Below are positions 34,162 through 42,438 of a stretch of 64,000 nucleotides of DNA, piece by piece. The notes below the pieces were generated by a model, which was not told the origin of the DNA, did not search any database, and saw only the letters and a program-made list of their open reading frames with translations. How positions within the stretch are numbered: position 1 is the stretch's first letter; each line of letters opens with the position of its first letter. The DNA is from Simkaniaceae bacterium. GTDB taxonomy: Bacteria; Chlamydiota; Chlamydiia; Chlamydiales; Simkaniaceae. Made by a program: the position numbers and the translations under genes. The DNA is taken from positions 62,001 to 126,000 of the forward strand of contig CP073762.1 of the NCBI GenBank assembly GCA_018399055.1. Reading direction: 5' to 3'.

Positions 34162-35581
34162 GATCACTTGCAATCATGTCATATGAAGTGCGTTCTTTTG
34201 CGGCGATCTCTCCCGCTTCCCCGTGCAAATAAGCTCCCAAAGCAGCAGCCTCTCGCCCCTTTACACCTTGCGCAAGAAGAGATGCTATCATTCCCGTCAG
34301 GACATCCCCTGTTCCCGCAGTGGCCATTCCGGGGTCTCCCTTTGCAACGATAAGTGGCAATAACTTAGGATGAAAAATCCATGTCGGCGCTCCTTTTAAG
34401 ATGACTGTCACTTCCGTTTGATCTGCAAAAGCTTGGCACGCCTGATGATCAACAACGCTGCTTCCAAGAAGATGCATCATCTCTTTGCGATGCGGAGTCA
34501 ATATGGATCCTTTGGGGAAAACCTTAATATGGTAGAGGGCATCGGCATCTATCACCATAGGAACGCGCAACTTAGCAACGAGACCTTGCAGGAAGGTGTG
34601 CATCTCTTCACCTTTTCCCACACCAGGACCGATTAGACACGCTTTTGCACGTTTTCCCTCTTCCAAGATCACGCTATCATCGCCCCATCTGTAAGGCGTT
34701 CGAATGAGTTCATACGCCGAGGGAACAAGTTCTTTCTCCATTCCTTCGGGGTGAAATAATCTTACGATTCCCGCGCCTGTACGAAGTGCTGCTAAGCATG
34801 AGAGCATTGCCGCCCCCGGCATCCCGGGTGAGCCCGCAACTGCTATGACATATCCCGCCTCATACTTATGACGATCTCGTTTCAGCTGCGGCAAAAGTCC
34901 TGGAAGTGCTTTCTCATTGAGAAGAAACCCTTCTCCTTGCGCCTCTTCAGTATATTTCTCCTCCATTCCAAAGTCGATAGCGTGGAGTTTCCCGATATGG
35001 TTGTACCCCTCCCCTACAAAAAAACCACGCTTTGCCATTCCCAAATAAAGCGTCTCATCTGCACAGATCGCAAGTTTAGCCTCGCCTGTGTTTCCATTCA
35101 CACCTGAAGGAATATCAATTGCTAAAACGGGGAGCTTTGACTCATTGACTTTTTTGATGACTTCTTTGATCTTCCCTTGAACTTCACCCTGAAACCCTGT
35201 TCCTAAAAGGCCATCGAGGATGACCCCATTAAGCTCCAACTTATCTTGCTGCTTCCCTTCAAAACCTTTTCCATGCTTCTGGCAAAGAGGGCTTGCTTCC
35301 TCCATTTTCACAACATGAAAAGCTTCAACGTGGAATCCCCGATTGAGCAGAAAAGTTCCTGCAACATAGGCATCGCCTCCATTGTTTCCCTTTCCGATGA
35401 GCAACGTAATCTTTTTGTCCAGGCCCCGTTCTTTAACAAATTCTTCAACACGATCAGCAATTCCTTCGCCAGCTTTCAGCATATACGCTTCATCGGAAGC
35501 CCCAACTTCCATGCTAACTTTCTCGATCCGCGCCATCTCATCAGAGCGCACCACTTTCATGCCTTCAAGTCTATTATCCAT
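34115..35581 (-). CDS. nnr: Bifunctional NAD(P)H-hydrate epimerase / ADP-dependent dehydratase
   Basis: 488 residues. The N-terminal epimerase domain (about 1-210) has ITLLIGKGNNGGDAYVAG and PVLAIDIPSGVNGNTGE. The C-terminal dehydratase (YjeF_C, about 225-488) has ACLIGPGVGKGEE, GSILTPHRKEMMHLLG and the ATP/ADP-binding KGDPGMATAGTGDVLTGM. It repairs damaged NADH and NADPH hydrates. The fused arrangement is the usual bacterial one. Start ATG 35581. Confidence 0.93.
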   Translation of the reverse strand: MDNRLEGMKVVRSDEMARIEKVSMEVGASDEAYMLKAGEGIADRVEEFVKERGLDKKITLLIGKGNNGGDAYVAGTFLLNRGFHVEAFHVVKMEEASPLCQKHGKGFEGKQQDKLELNGVILDGLLGTGFQGEVQGKIKEVIKKVNESKLPVLAIDIPSGVNGNTGEAKLAICADETLYLGMAKRGFFVGEGYNHIGKLHAIDFGMEEKYTEEAQGEGFLLNEKALPGLLPQLKRDRHKYEAGYVIAVAGSPGMPGAAMLSCLAALRTGAGIVRLFHPEGMEKELVPSAYELIRTPYRWGDDSVILEEGKRAKACLIGPGVGKGEEMHTFLQGLVAKLRVPMVIDADALYHIKVFPKGSILTPHRKEMMHLLGSSVVDHQACQAFADQTEVTVILKGAPTWIFHPKLLPLIVAKGDPGMATAGTGDVLTGMIASLLAQGVKGREAAALGAYLHGEAGEIAAKERTSYDMIASDLIEALPEAFRTLVKL

Positions 35582-35678
35582 GCACCCAATCTATCATAGC
35601 TAGCTCAACTTTCAAAGAACTTGTTTATGCAAAAATTATAATAAGATCCGTACGAAATTGACAAAAATAAGCTCTGCT

Positions 35679-36527
35679 TCAAAAGAATTCAAGTTCAAGT
35701 CTAGCAGACAACTCTATTAAAACATGGCCTTGCTCGTTCCCAATTTTTGAAGCGCTTCCGTAGAAAGCTTTCGCTTTTTGACCTTCCCCCAAAGATTTGT
35801 AAGCACCTCCCATACGGTAATTGGCTGTCCCTATAAACTCCTGATTAGCCAATTTCTCCCCAATCTCTAAATATTTTTTGAAGCATTGTAGAGCTTTTTG
35901 ATTTTCTCCAAGAGATTGGTAAATGTCTCCGACACGACAATAGACCCTCCCTACAAGCTCTTGATCTGCTAGATATTCTGCGATTTTTAAATATTCCTGA
36001 TAGTATTTTTGGGCTTGCTCGTAATCATCTAGAGCATCGTAAATGTTCCCGATTTTGTGGCAAACACTGCTTGCAGTTTCCTTGTCTAGCTCCTCTATTA
36101 CAACGTCAAAATGCCTAAGATAGTATTGCAGCGCGTCTGTATAATGCCCAATAGATTGGAAAGCGTTTCCAATTTTAGTGCACGCACTTGCTTTGTCCTT
36201 TTTACCACTGACTCTCCCAAGAACACGCTCAAAATGATTCTTCATTTCTTCAGAGGAAATCAATTGGAGTGTTTTACCCTCTTTAATTAAGTAGGAATTC
36301 TCTCGAATCTTTTGTTCAAATGTTTCGGTCTCTCCCTTAAAAGTCCGACCCTTTCTGGGGTGACACTCTTTCAAAATCGCCGATTTTACATCTTTTATTC
36401 TTTCTGTAGTAAGATTTCTTATGTAGTATAGTCTTACCTTTTGTTCGAGATATGTCTGGGTAAATTCTAACTTCTCAAGTCCTCCACTGGTTAAAATATG
36501 GGTGTAATGGATTCCGCCTATAGCCAT
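35679..36527 (-). CDS. TPR-repeat protein
   Basis: 282 residues. The N-terminal 110 residues have no known motif. From about 112 to 265 there are four tetratricopeptide units with a 40-residue period, e.g. CTKIGNAFQSIGHYTDALQY, CHKIGNIYDALDDYEQAQKY and CRVGDIYQSLGENQKALQCF, the long-period form seen in LGN-type and bacterial signalling TPRs. There is no signal peptide or membrane segment. It should act as a protein-binding scaffold; in an intracellular bacterium it could be a secreted effector, which is inference. AAGGAGG lies upstream of ATG 36527. Confidence 0.8.
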   Translation of the reverse strand: MAIGGIHYTHILTSGGLEKLEFTQTYLEQKVRLYYIRNLTTERIKDVKSAILKECHPRKGRTFKGETETFEQKIRENSYLIKEGKTLQLISSEEMKNHFERVLGRVSGKKDKASACTKIGNAFQSIGHYTDALQYYLRHFDVVIEELDKETASSVCHKIGNIYDALDDYEQAQKYYQEYLKIAEYLADQELVGRVYCRVGDIYQSLGENQKALQCFKKYLEIGEKLANQEFIGTANYRMGGAYKSLGEGQKAKAFYGSASKIGNEQGHVLIELSARLELEFF

Positions 36528-36651
36528 GGTTCCCTCCTTGTTGACTCAGCTGATCGTAATATGTGAGGCAGGATTATGTAGGGAAACCGATATTTTAGTA
36601 AGCATTTTTCATGCAAATAGATGATTTCAACCTAATCTTGGGATAGCTCCA

Positions 36652-36690
36652 TAAAAAAAAGATGCCCACCTATAAAAAGGCGGGCACCCA
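36652..36690 (-). terminator. Strong intrinsic terminator about 530 bp after gpsA
   Basis: On the minus strand TGCCCGCC - TTTTTATA - GGTGGGCA (one G-U pair) is followed by TC and a run of eight T. It faces transcription coming from gpsA and sits about 125 bp before the TPR gene start, insulating it. Confidence 0.8.
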
Positions 36691-36813
36691 ACCACATAGG
36701 GGAATGTAGGTTTAAAATTTTCGGCCAAGCGCAAAATAACCTAAGGCTATTCTATCTGGGCATTAAGGAAAATCTTCTGGATCTTGATCATACGTATGAA
36801 ATTCACCCCGAAT

Positions 36814-36868
36814 TTATTCCTAACTCTTGCTGGGAATAGCCCCCTATTCCTAGCAAGGGTAGGAATAA
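36814..36868. repeat. Long imperfect hairpin, 25-26 bp arms
   Basis: Left arm TTATTCCTAACTCTTGCT followed by GGGAATAG, loop CCCC (36840-36843), and a right arm whose complement reads TTATTCCTACCCTTGCTAGG followed by AATAG. The arms differ at about four positions including a 1-nt bulge. Confidence 0.75.
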
Positions 36869-37213
36869 GTTCTTACTTAAATAATGCAGCATTGAAAATG
36901 GGATGAATGAAGAAAGATATATCCCAATTCCTGCGCACCCTAAGCGACTTATACTGAACCCTCTATGAAGCATAGCGCTTCGCAACCAAATCATGCCCGA
37001 TTCGGCCTCTAAAAACTGCGTGTATATCCGTTTATTAGATTATCAAGAGGATCAGTCTCGTCACCCAAAGGGGCTGGAAACCGGGATTTATTCTGAAGTT
37101 TAGTAGATTAGTTATAACTCAGGGAAAATCCATTCCTTCGTATCTCAATCTTAATACAATCTTTATTTTTTGACAAATAAATTATTTAATTAACTGATTT
37201 CAAATAACTTAAA

Positions 37214-38218
37214 TCAAAGATGCTCTTGCTTGACAGCCCGAGTCAGGAGTGCCTCAACAGCCTCTCTGGGGTTAACCCCTTCATATATAATGGAATAAAT
37301 TGCTTCAGTAATCGGCATATCTATCCCCTTCTTAGCACTGAGCTCTAAAGCTGATAGACAGGTATAGGCTCCCTCAACAACCATCCCGATCTTTTTCCTA
37401 GCCTGATCAGGAGAATACCCTTCAGCTAGAAGCTTCCCAAAGATATAGTTCCGGCTAAGGGTCGATAGACAGGTAGCACATAGATCCCCTAGTCCTGAGA
37501 GACCATTAAGAGTGTCGGCCTCACAGCCAATCGTCTCTCCAAGCTTTCGGATCTCATGAAGACCACGAGTCATCAAGGCTGCCTTTGTATTTTCACCATA
37601 TCCAAGACCATCGGAGATTGCACAGGCGATCGCGATGATGTTCTTCATTGCACCTCCAAACGAAACCCCTCTCATATCCGCATTAGGGTAAACCCTAAAG
37701 CAAGAGGTGGTAAATGCCTCACAGATTTGCATCATAAGACCGTTATCATAGCTTGAGGCAACAACAGAGGTTGGGAGCTTGCGCATGACTTCTCCAGCTA
37801 AACTGGGGCCACTAAGGCATCCGATCTTGGATTTATAATCGTCACCTAGAACTTCCATCGCAACTTCGGACATGAGAAGACCTGTGCCCTGCTCAATCCC
37901 TTTAGAGGTGAGAACGATAGGCGTTCCCTTCATACCGATCTCTTTGAGCTGCTCAAGAACGGGGCGTAGTCCTTTTGAAGTCACCGACTCAATAATCATA
38001 TCAACATCAGTGATTGCTTCCTTAAGGTCTGTGGTGAGAACAAGATTTTCTTCTGCCTGGTGATCACGAAGTTTTGGATGAGCTTCCCCTCTTTTAAGAA
38101 CTTCTGCCAAGGACATGTTTCCTGTCCATAGCTTCACTTCATATCCTTTTTCAGCCAAAAGATTTGCAAGACAAAAGCCCCAGGCTCCTGCCCCTAAATA
38201 TCCGATTCTCATCATCAT
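37214..38218 (-). CDS. gpsA: Glycerol-3-phosphate dehydrogenase [NAD(P)+]
   Basis: 334 residues. The Rossmann motif is GYLGAGAWGFCLANLLAEKG (GxGxWG). GpsA signatures follow: VLTSKGIEQGTG, GCLSGPSLAGEVMRKLPTSV, GGAMKNIIAIACAISDGLGY with the catalytic Lys, and NTKAALMTRGLHEIRKL. It makes sn-glycerol-3-phosphate for phospholipids. It follows the UDPGP gene by 43 bp; the same two genes are neighbours in Chlamydia (CT714-CT715). Confidence 0.96.
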   Translation of the reverse strand: MMMRIGYLGAGAWGFCLANLLAEKGYEVKLWTGNMSLAEVLKRGEAHPKLRDHQAEENLVLTTDLKEAITDVDMIIESVTSKGLRPVLEQLKEIGMKGTPIVLTSKGIEQGTGLLMSEVAMEVLGDDYKSKIGCLSGPSLAGEVMRKLPTSVVASSYDNGLMMQICEAFTTSCFRVYPNADMRGVSFGGAMKNIIAIACAISDGLGYGENTKAALMTRGLHEIRKLGETIGCEADTLNGLSGLGDLCATCLSTLSRNYIFGKLLAEGYSPDQARKKIGMVVEGAYTCLSALELSAKKGIDMPITEAIYSIIYEGVNPREAVEALLTRAVKQEHL

Positions 38219-38261
38219 TACCTAAACAATTTTTTATGCTAATTATACATGATAGCAAGTT

Positions 38262-39239
38262 TTACGTCATGAGCGCTTTTGCCACGGTTTCTAAACTATC
38301 TGGCCCTGAGCGGTTTTTAAGTGGAGCAAAACAATTTTTACGCTCAGAAATGATGACTTTAAAAGAATTTGCATGGGGGAACAGGTCAAAAATAAATGTT
38401 TCAAATTTCCAAACCCATACGTCTCCGGCTTGTTTATGTGCAAGATGCCAAGGAAGTTCCACGCTAGTTGCACGCGCTACAAAGTCCATGCTGCATGAAA
38501 ATAACCCTGTATTCCCGAGCGAGAATCCTAAATCTTGCATCCTTTCAGTCAGTTCAGAATACTCTCGGATCATAAGATTGCCTCTTTCTTCTCCGATGAC
38601 CCCCAACTTTTCTTTTGAGCTATCCCTTCGAATGCATTTGAGGACAAGATCCACTTGCTCCTTTTCATGGATTGCCAGAAGTTCTCCATCAAATGGCTCA
38701 GCCTTAGGATTATCTACAGGAATGACTTGGACCACCTCAACGCCTTTAGCTTTCCAAACCTCCCAAACTCCTGAATCAAAGAGGTTCTTCAGAGCCTTTC
38801 CATTCCCATCTGGTGACTCCATGTCCCCATATAGGTTCCCTTCTTCGTCACAAACCGGCATCATCTCTTGAGAAAAGACGGAAACATTTGTTAAACCAAA
38901 ATAGTCGTGCTCCTCAAAGTATTTAATTGTTGCTTCATGATTAATCGGAGAGGTCATGACAGCTAGCGAGAGGTCGTTTCCCTTTTCTTTCACTCTTTCG
39001 AAGATCAGTTGAAAGAGTGTCTTTTTTTCTTGCAGTGGAAGTTCGACGCAACCTTTAGGTCCATTGACTCCAAGACGCGTTCCTTGCCCCCCTGCCAGCA
39101 CTAAACATCCCATCTTCTTGAAATTTGAAGAAGGGGCAATGGCTTGCACAATGGCACTTTCATCAAGGGGAACAAACGTCTCAAGTTTTGTGATCTCTTT
39201 TTTCTCTTTGAAAACAGCAATGAGAGGATGTGCATGCAT
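38262..39239 (-). CDS. UDPGP-family uridylyltransferase (short form)
   Basis: 325 residues from ATG 39239, which lies 4 bp after the upstream stop with GGTGAG before it. The frame extends 5' by 29 codons, but only into the previous gene. The nucleotide-binding motif is CLVLAGGQGTRLGVNGPKGC, then LAVMTSPINHEATIKYFEEH (TS..N/H motif) and VIPVDNPKAEPFDGELL, all features of UDP-GlcNAc or UDP-glucose pyrophosphorylases. C-terminal motif NTGLFSCSMDFV contacts sugar. It forms a nucleotide sugar from UTP and sugar-1-phosphate. It is shorter than the family's usual 450 or more residues, probably lacking the C-terminal beta domain. Confidence 0.87.
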   Translation of the reverse strand: MHAHPLIAVFKEKKEITKLETFVPLDESAIVQAIAPSSNFKKMGCLVLAGGQGTRLGVNGPKGCVELPLQEKKTLFQLIFERVKEKGNDLSLAVMTSPINHEATIKYFEEHDYFGLTNVSVFSQEMMPVCDEEGNLYGDMESPDGNGKALKNLFDSGVWEVWKAKGVEVVQVIPVDNPKAEPFDGELLAIHEKEQVDLVLKCIRRDSSKEKLGVIGEERGNLMIREYSELTERMQDLGFSLGNTGLFSCSMDFVARATSVELPWHLAHKQAGDVWVWKFETFIFDLFPHANSFKVIISERKNCFAPLKNRSGPDSLETVAKALMT

Positions 39240-39243
39240 CAAC

Positions 39244-40149
39244 TCACCCGAATAAAGAGCGACAGACAGACTCAACGGAAATATTAGCCACATTATCATT
39301 TTTACCATGGAGAGGGATATGTTCAAATTGAGGGTTTGGTGAATCTACTTTTTGCCTAAGAACTCCTTGCCTAGGGTCAGCCCACAGCGAGACAACTCGA
39401 ACTGGGTAACTTGCATCAACATAGTAGGCAATAGAGAGAACGCCAGAGTCCGGAGCCACAAGATAGCGGCATCGATTTTTAATCAAAGATAGCATTTCAA
39501 AGAGGTTTGTTTCCCCACGAAGATCAATGACATTGTCCATCAAAAAAGCGGGCTCTCTCTCCATTCCAAACAGGAGAATTTTTCCTTTGCCCTTTTCCTG
39601 AACCTTCTTAAAAAGATCCCTCCACGAAGGGAGGTCCCAGTTTTTTTCGTAACCATAATACACACCCGTCTCCGTCTGAATATGACATCCAATGTAGGTC
39701 TCGTTTGGGTCAAGCTCATACTTATCAACAAGGGCGTCCCATTTTTCTTGCCACTTCAGTTTGGGAACGAGATTTCCAATTTGCCACTTTAGCCACTTTG
39801 TAGGATCGGGTTTTTCCAGGACGACATCAAACATGTTAGAGCTCAAAGAATGCTCCTTTAAAGTCTCATCGATATCAAATGGTTTCCCTCTTTCCCAAGA
39901 CTCTCCAACAAGCACCTGAACGCCCTCAAGCATGGTAAATGCCTCAGCTAAATCTCTGCGCGTCATAAAGGTAATCGATGCGTTGGGAACATAGCTGCGG
40001 ATACGATAAACCAAGGCATAAAGACCCAAAGGAATGTCCCCTAACCCTCGATTCCAAATGACTAGAAAACGTCCTTTTTCTTCTCCCACCATTTTCTTTA
40101 GAAGCTTATCAAATGGGTTCGGACGCATTGCATCAATCAGTTTTTTCAT
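39244..40149 (-). CDS. Glycosyltransferase family 9 protein (heptosyltransferase-like)
   Basis: 301 residues. It shows the GT9 layout: FLVIWNRGLGDIPLGLYALV (R-x-x-GLGD-x-x-L) at the start, a sugar-nucleotide half with YIGCHIQTETGVYYGYEKNW, LLFGMEREPAFL, and the late signature YLVAPDSGVLSIAYY (usually NDSGPMHLA). It probably adds a sugar to the LPS core or another surface glycan; donor unknown. Start ATG overlaps the waaF-like stop (ATGA), so the two are coupled. Confidence 0.82.
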   Translation of the reverse strand: MKKLIDAMRPNPFDKLLKKMVGEEKGRFLVIWNRGLGDIPLGLYALVYRIRSYVPNASITFMTRRDLAEAFTMLEGVQVLVGESWERGKPFDIDETLKEHSLSSNMFDVVLEKPDPTKWLKWQIGNLVPKLKWQEKWDALVDKYELDPNETYIGCHIQTETGVYYGYEKNWDLPSWRDLFKKVQEKGKGKILLFGMEREPAFLMDNVIDLRGETNLFEMLSLIKNRCRYLVAPDSGVLSIAYYVDASYPVRVVSLWADPRQGVLRQKVDSPNPQFEHIPLHGKNDNVANISVESVCRSLFG

Positions 40150-41210
40150 GTGCGCCTCGCAATGCTTTGCTCAAGTTTAGAAAGAACTGCTGCTGTTACT
40201 TCCTCCACTCCAATATTTTTCATGCAGGGAAAGTCAATCGGACAGACCCGTTTAAAACAGGGGGAACAGGGAACTTTCTTCTGGATAATATTTTGACTTT
40301 GTCTGTAAGGCCCCGTCGCCACTGGGCTTGTTGAACCAAACAGCGCGACAAGGGGAACATCTAAACTATCAGCAATGTGCATTGGTCCGCTGTCATTTGT
40401 TAAAAAGACACTACAAATTTTTATAAGTGCTAGCAACTCCCTCAAGCTGGTTTGACCTGACATGTTTATTGCGCGATTTGAAAGTCCCACGCAAATCTTT
40501 CCGATCAATTCCTTATGAGAGCGGTCACCAAAAAAGAGAACAGCATTTTTGGGATCTGCCTCAATAATATTTTTAGTCACTTCCGCAAATCGCTCAGGAA
40601 GCCAACATTTTGCAGTTCCGTAAGCAGCCCCGGGATTCACCCCAATAATATTGCAATCAGGATCGATGTCAAACCGCTTGACAAGCTCCCATGCTTCTTT
40701 GATCTCCCGATCCGTTACAATCAGCCTAGGCTTTGTCTCGGAAACAGGAATTCCGAGAGGCTTTAAGAGTTCCTTATAAGTGATCACTAAGTGTTGCTCT
40801 TTTCTCTTCTCAGAAAAAGAAACGGGATGTGTCATTAAAAAGCCTCGGCCATCTGCGCGATATCCCAAGGTATGTTTAACATTCCCCTGCCAAAATCTCC
40901 AAGCGGATGAAAATGAGTTGGTCAATAAAATTCCAAGATCATACGTTCCATTCTTCAGTTTCGCAACGATGTTGCGCTCTCCAATCCGACGAATAAAACT
41001 CTTTCCACGCCTCACACAGAAAAGCTCGTCCACAGCAGGATCATTTTCAAGCAAAGGCGCAACGTTGTCTTGACACATCACCGTGATTTCAGCACGAGGG
41101 TAACGCTCCCGCAAATCGGCCAACACGGGTGTTGCCATCACCAAATCACCCAACCAATTAGGCATTCGAACGATGATAGACTTTGGATCTAGGTTTTCTA
41201 GACTTTTCAT
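40146..41210 (-). CDS. waaF: Lipopolysaccharide heptosyltransferase II-like (GT9)
   Basis: 354 residues. Signatures include IIVRMPNWLGDLVMATPVLAD, YDLGILLTNSFSSAWRFW, HTLGYRADGRGFLMTHPVSF, NIIGVNPGAAYGTAKCWLPE and VFLTNDSGPMHIADSLDVPL. These match WaaF closely. A C-terminal CSPCFKRVCPIDFPCMKNI cysteine cluster is also common in WaaF. Chlamydiaceae make heptose-less LPS, so a heptosyltransferase-like gene implies a longer core here (inference). The first of four minus-strand genes ending with gpsA. Confidence 0.88.
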   Translation of the reverse strand: MKSLENLDPKSIIVRMPNWLGDLVMATPVLADLRERYPRAEITVMCQDNVAPLLENDPAVDELFCVRRGKSFIRRIGERNIVAKLKNGTYDLGILLTNSFSSAWRFWQGNVKHTLGYRADGRGFLMTHPVSFSEKRKEQHLVITYKELLKPLGIPVSETKPRLIVTDREIKEAWELVKRFDIDPDCNIIGVNPGAAYGTAKCWLPERFAEVTKNIIEADPKNAVLFFGDRSHKELIGKICVGLSNRAINMSGQTSLRELLALIKICSVFLTNDSGPMHIADSLDVPLVALFGSTSPVATGPYRQSQNIIQKKVPCSPCFKRVCPIDFPCMKNIGVEEVTAAVLSKLEQSIARRT

Positions 41211-41248
41211 TCCTTTTAAGGTTACCAGAAAATCCTTTTCGTTCCATA

Positions 41249-41761
41249 ATGAAAAATATGAGTCGAAAAAAACATATTATTTTAGGGATTGATCCAGGAA
41301 CGCGCATCACTGGGTATGGAGTTATCGAAACAGATCTCCGCTCATTTACCCCCCTTGATTTTGGATGTATCCGCCCCTCACCCAAACTCTCCCTTCATGA
41401 AAGATACGGCATTATCCATGAAGGGATTGAGCATATCCTCAATTCCTATTCCATCGAAGCCGTCTCCATTGAAACGCAGTTTGTCGGACGCAATGTTCAA
41501 AGTGCTCTAAAACTCGGAATGGCAAAAGGGGTTGCCCTCCTCGCTGCCACCAAGCGCAAAATTCCCATCTTCGAATACGCCCCAAAAAAGGCTAAACTTG
41601 CTGTTGTGGGGTCCGGCTCAGCAACCAAGGAACAGGTACAAAAAATGATGCAAACGCTCCTAAACCTTGAGGAAATCCCCACCCCTGAAGATGCTGCCGA
41701 TGCCCTTGCCCTTGCGATTACCCATGCCAATCATATTAAACCCCTAGGCGTCTATGTTTGA
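41249..41761 (+). CDS. ruvC: Holliday junction endonuclease RuvC
   Basis: About 170 residues from ATG 41249 (ATG 41258 is also possible; neither has a good ribosome site, and the frame is open further 5' into waaF antisense). Catalytic acids: D in IILGIDPGTRITGYGVIE, E in AVSIETQFVGRN, and the DD pair region PEDAADALALAITHAN. GMAKGVALLAATKRKIPIFE and KAKLAVVGSGSATKEQVQKM are conserved. It resolves Holliday junctions with RuvAB. It overlaps ruvA by 8 bp. Confidence 0.94.
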   Translation: MKNMSRKKHIILGIDPGTRITGYGVIETDLRSFTPLDFGCIRPSPKLSLHERYGIIHEGIEHILNSYSIEAVSIETQFVGRNVQSALKLGMAKGVALLAATKRKIPIFEYAPKKAKLAVVGSGSATKEQVQKMMQTLLNLEEIPTPEDAADALALAITHANHIKPLGVYV

Positions 41762-42356
41762 ATATATCAAAGGAACTCTTGTCTCAATCTCTCCCCACAG
41801 CGCTGTTGTAGATGTCAATGGTATGGGCTATTTGCTTTACACTCCCCTCAGCGCTTTTTCCGCTGCCCCTCCAATCGGAAAAGACACCCTCTTTTACATC
41901 TCCTCAGTGATCCGTGAAGATTCTTATAAAAACTTTGGGTTTCTCAAGCGCGAAGAGCGAGACCTTTTTGAAAAAATTGGCACCGTTTCTGGCATCGGTC
42001 CAAAAACAGCCCTTGCCCTCATTGGTCACCTCGATAGCTCAGCTCTTGAATCGGCCATCACCACCGCGAACACAACCATTCTTTCAAAAATTCCGGGCAT
42101 CGGGAAAAAAACCGCTGAACGCCTGATCGTAGAACTCCGCGACAAAGTCCTCAAAGGACTCAAAAAAACTCCCCTTCCACACACTGCAAAGCATGAGATT
42201 ACCGAAGAGGATCAAATGATAAACGATGCGCTCTCTGCGCTCATGAACCTTGGATACAACTCACTTCAAGCACAACAAGCGCTCAAAAAAGCCCTCGCAA
42301 ATGCGACTCCTTCCGACCTCAGCACCCTCATCCGAACCGCTCTCTCGGGAATATAA
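41754..42356 (+). CDS. ruvA: Holliday junction branch-migration protein RuvA
   Basis: 200 residues, the usual size. The N-terminal OB fold starts MFEYIKGTLVSISPHSAVVD. Two helix-hairpin-helix motifs follow: KIGTVSGIGPKTALALIGHL and LSKIPGIGKKTAERLIVELR. A C-terminal RuvB-binding domain is seen in NDALSALMNLGYNSLQAQQA. It is coupled to ruvC by the 8-bp overlap. No ruvB is in the window. Confidence 0.95.
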   Translation: MFEYIKGTLVSISPHSAVVDVNGMGYLLYTPLSAFSAAPPIGKDTLFYISSVIREDSYKNFGFLKREERDLFEKIGTVSGIGPKTALALIGHLDSSALESAITTANTTILSKIPGIGKKTAERLIVELRDKVLKGLKKTPLPHTAKHEITEEDQMINDALSALMNLGYNSLQAQQALKKALANATPSDLSTLIRTALSGI

Positions 42357-42438
42357 AAATTGATTTGAAAACTCCATTTTCACATTTTTGCATAAGTGTG
42401 GTATCATTGATCTCTACTTATCAAGGACTAATTTGAAA

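Larger units (their letters stand above)
36528..37213. other. 686-bp non-coding stretch with two hairpins
   Basis: It lies between gpsA and the TPR gene, both on the minus strand. It holds the terminator at 36652-36690 and a long imperfect hairpin at 36814-36868. A 63-codon minus-strand frame (36803-36994) crosses the hairpin and is not called. The remainder shows no codon bias or recognisable RNA family; I looked for tmRNA and RNase P landmarks and saw none. Confidence 0.5.

Noticed and set aside
36803-36994. 63-codon minus-strand frame after gpsA
   Set aside because: It is formed largely by the hairpin arms, and the only GAGG is 11 nt from the start; more likely structure than gene.
36528-37213. 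tmRNA, RNase P RNA or 6S RNA in the gap
   Set aside because: None of their conserved sequence landmarks is visible on either strand.
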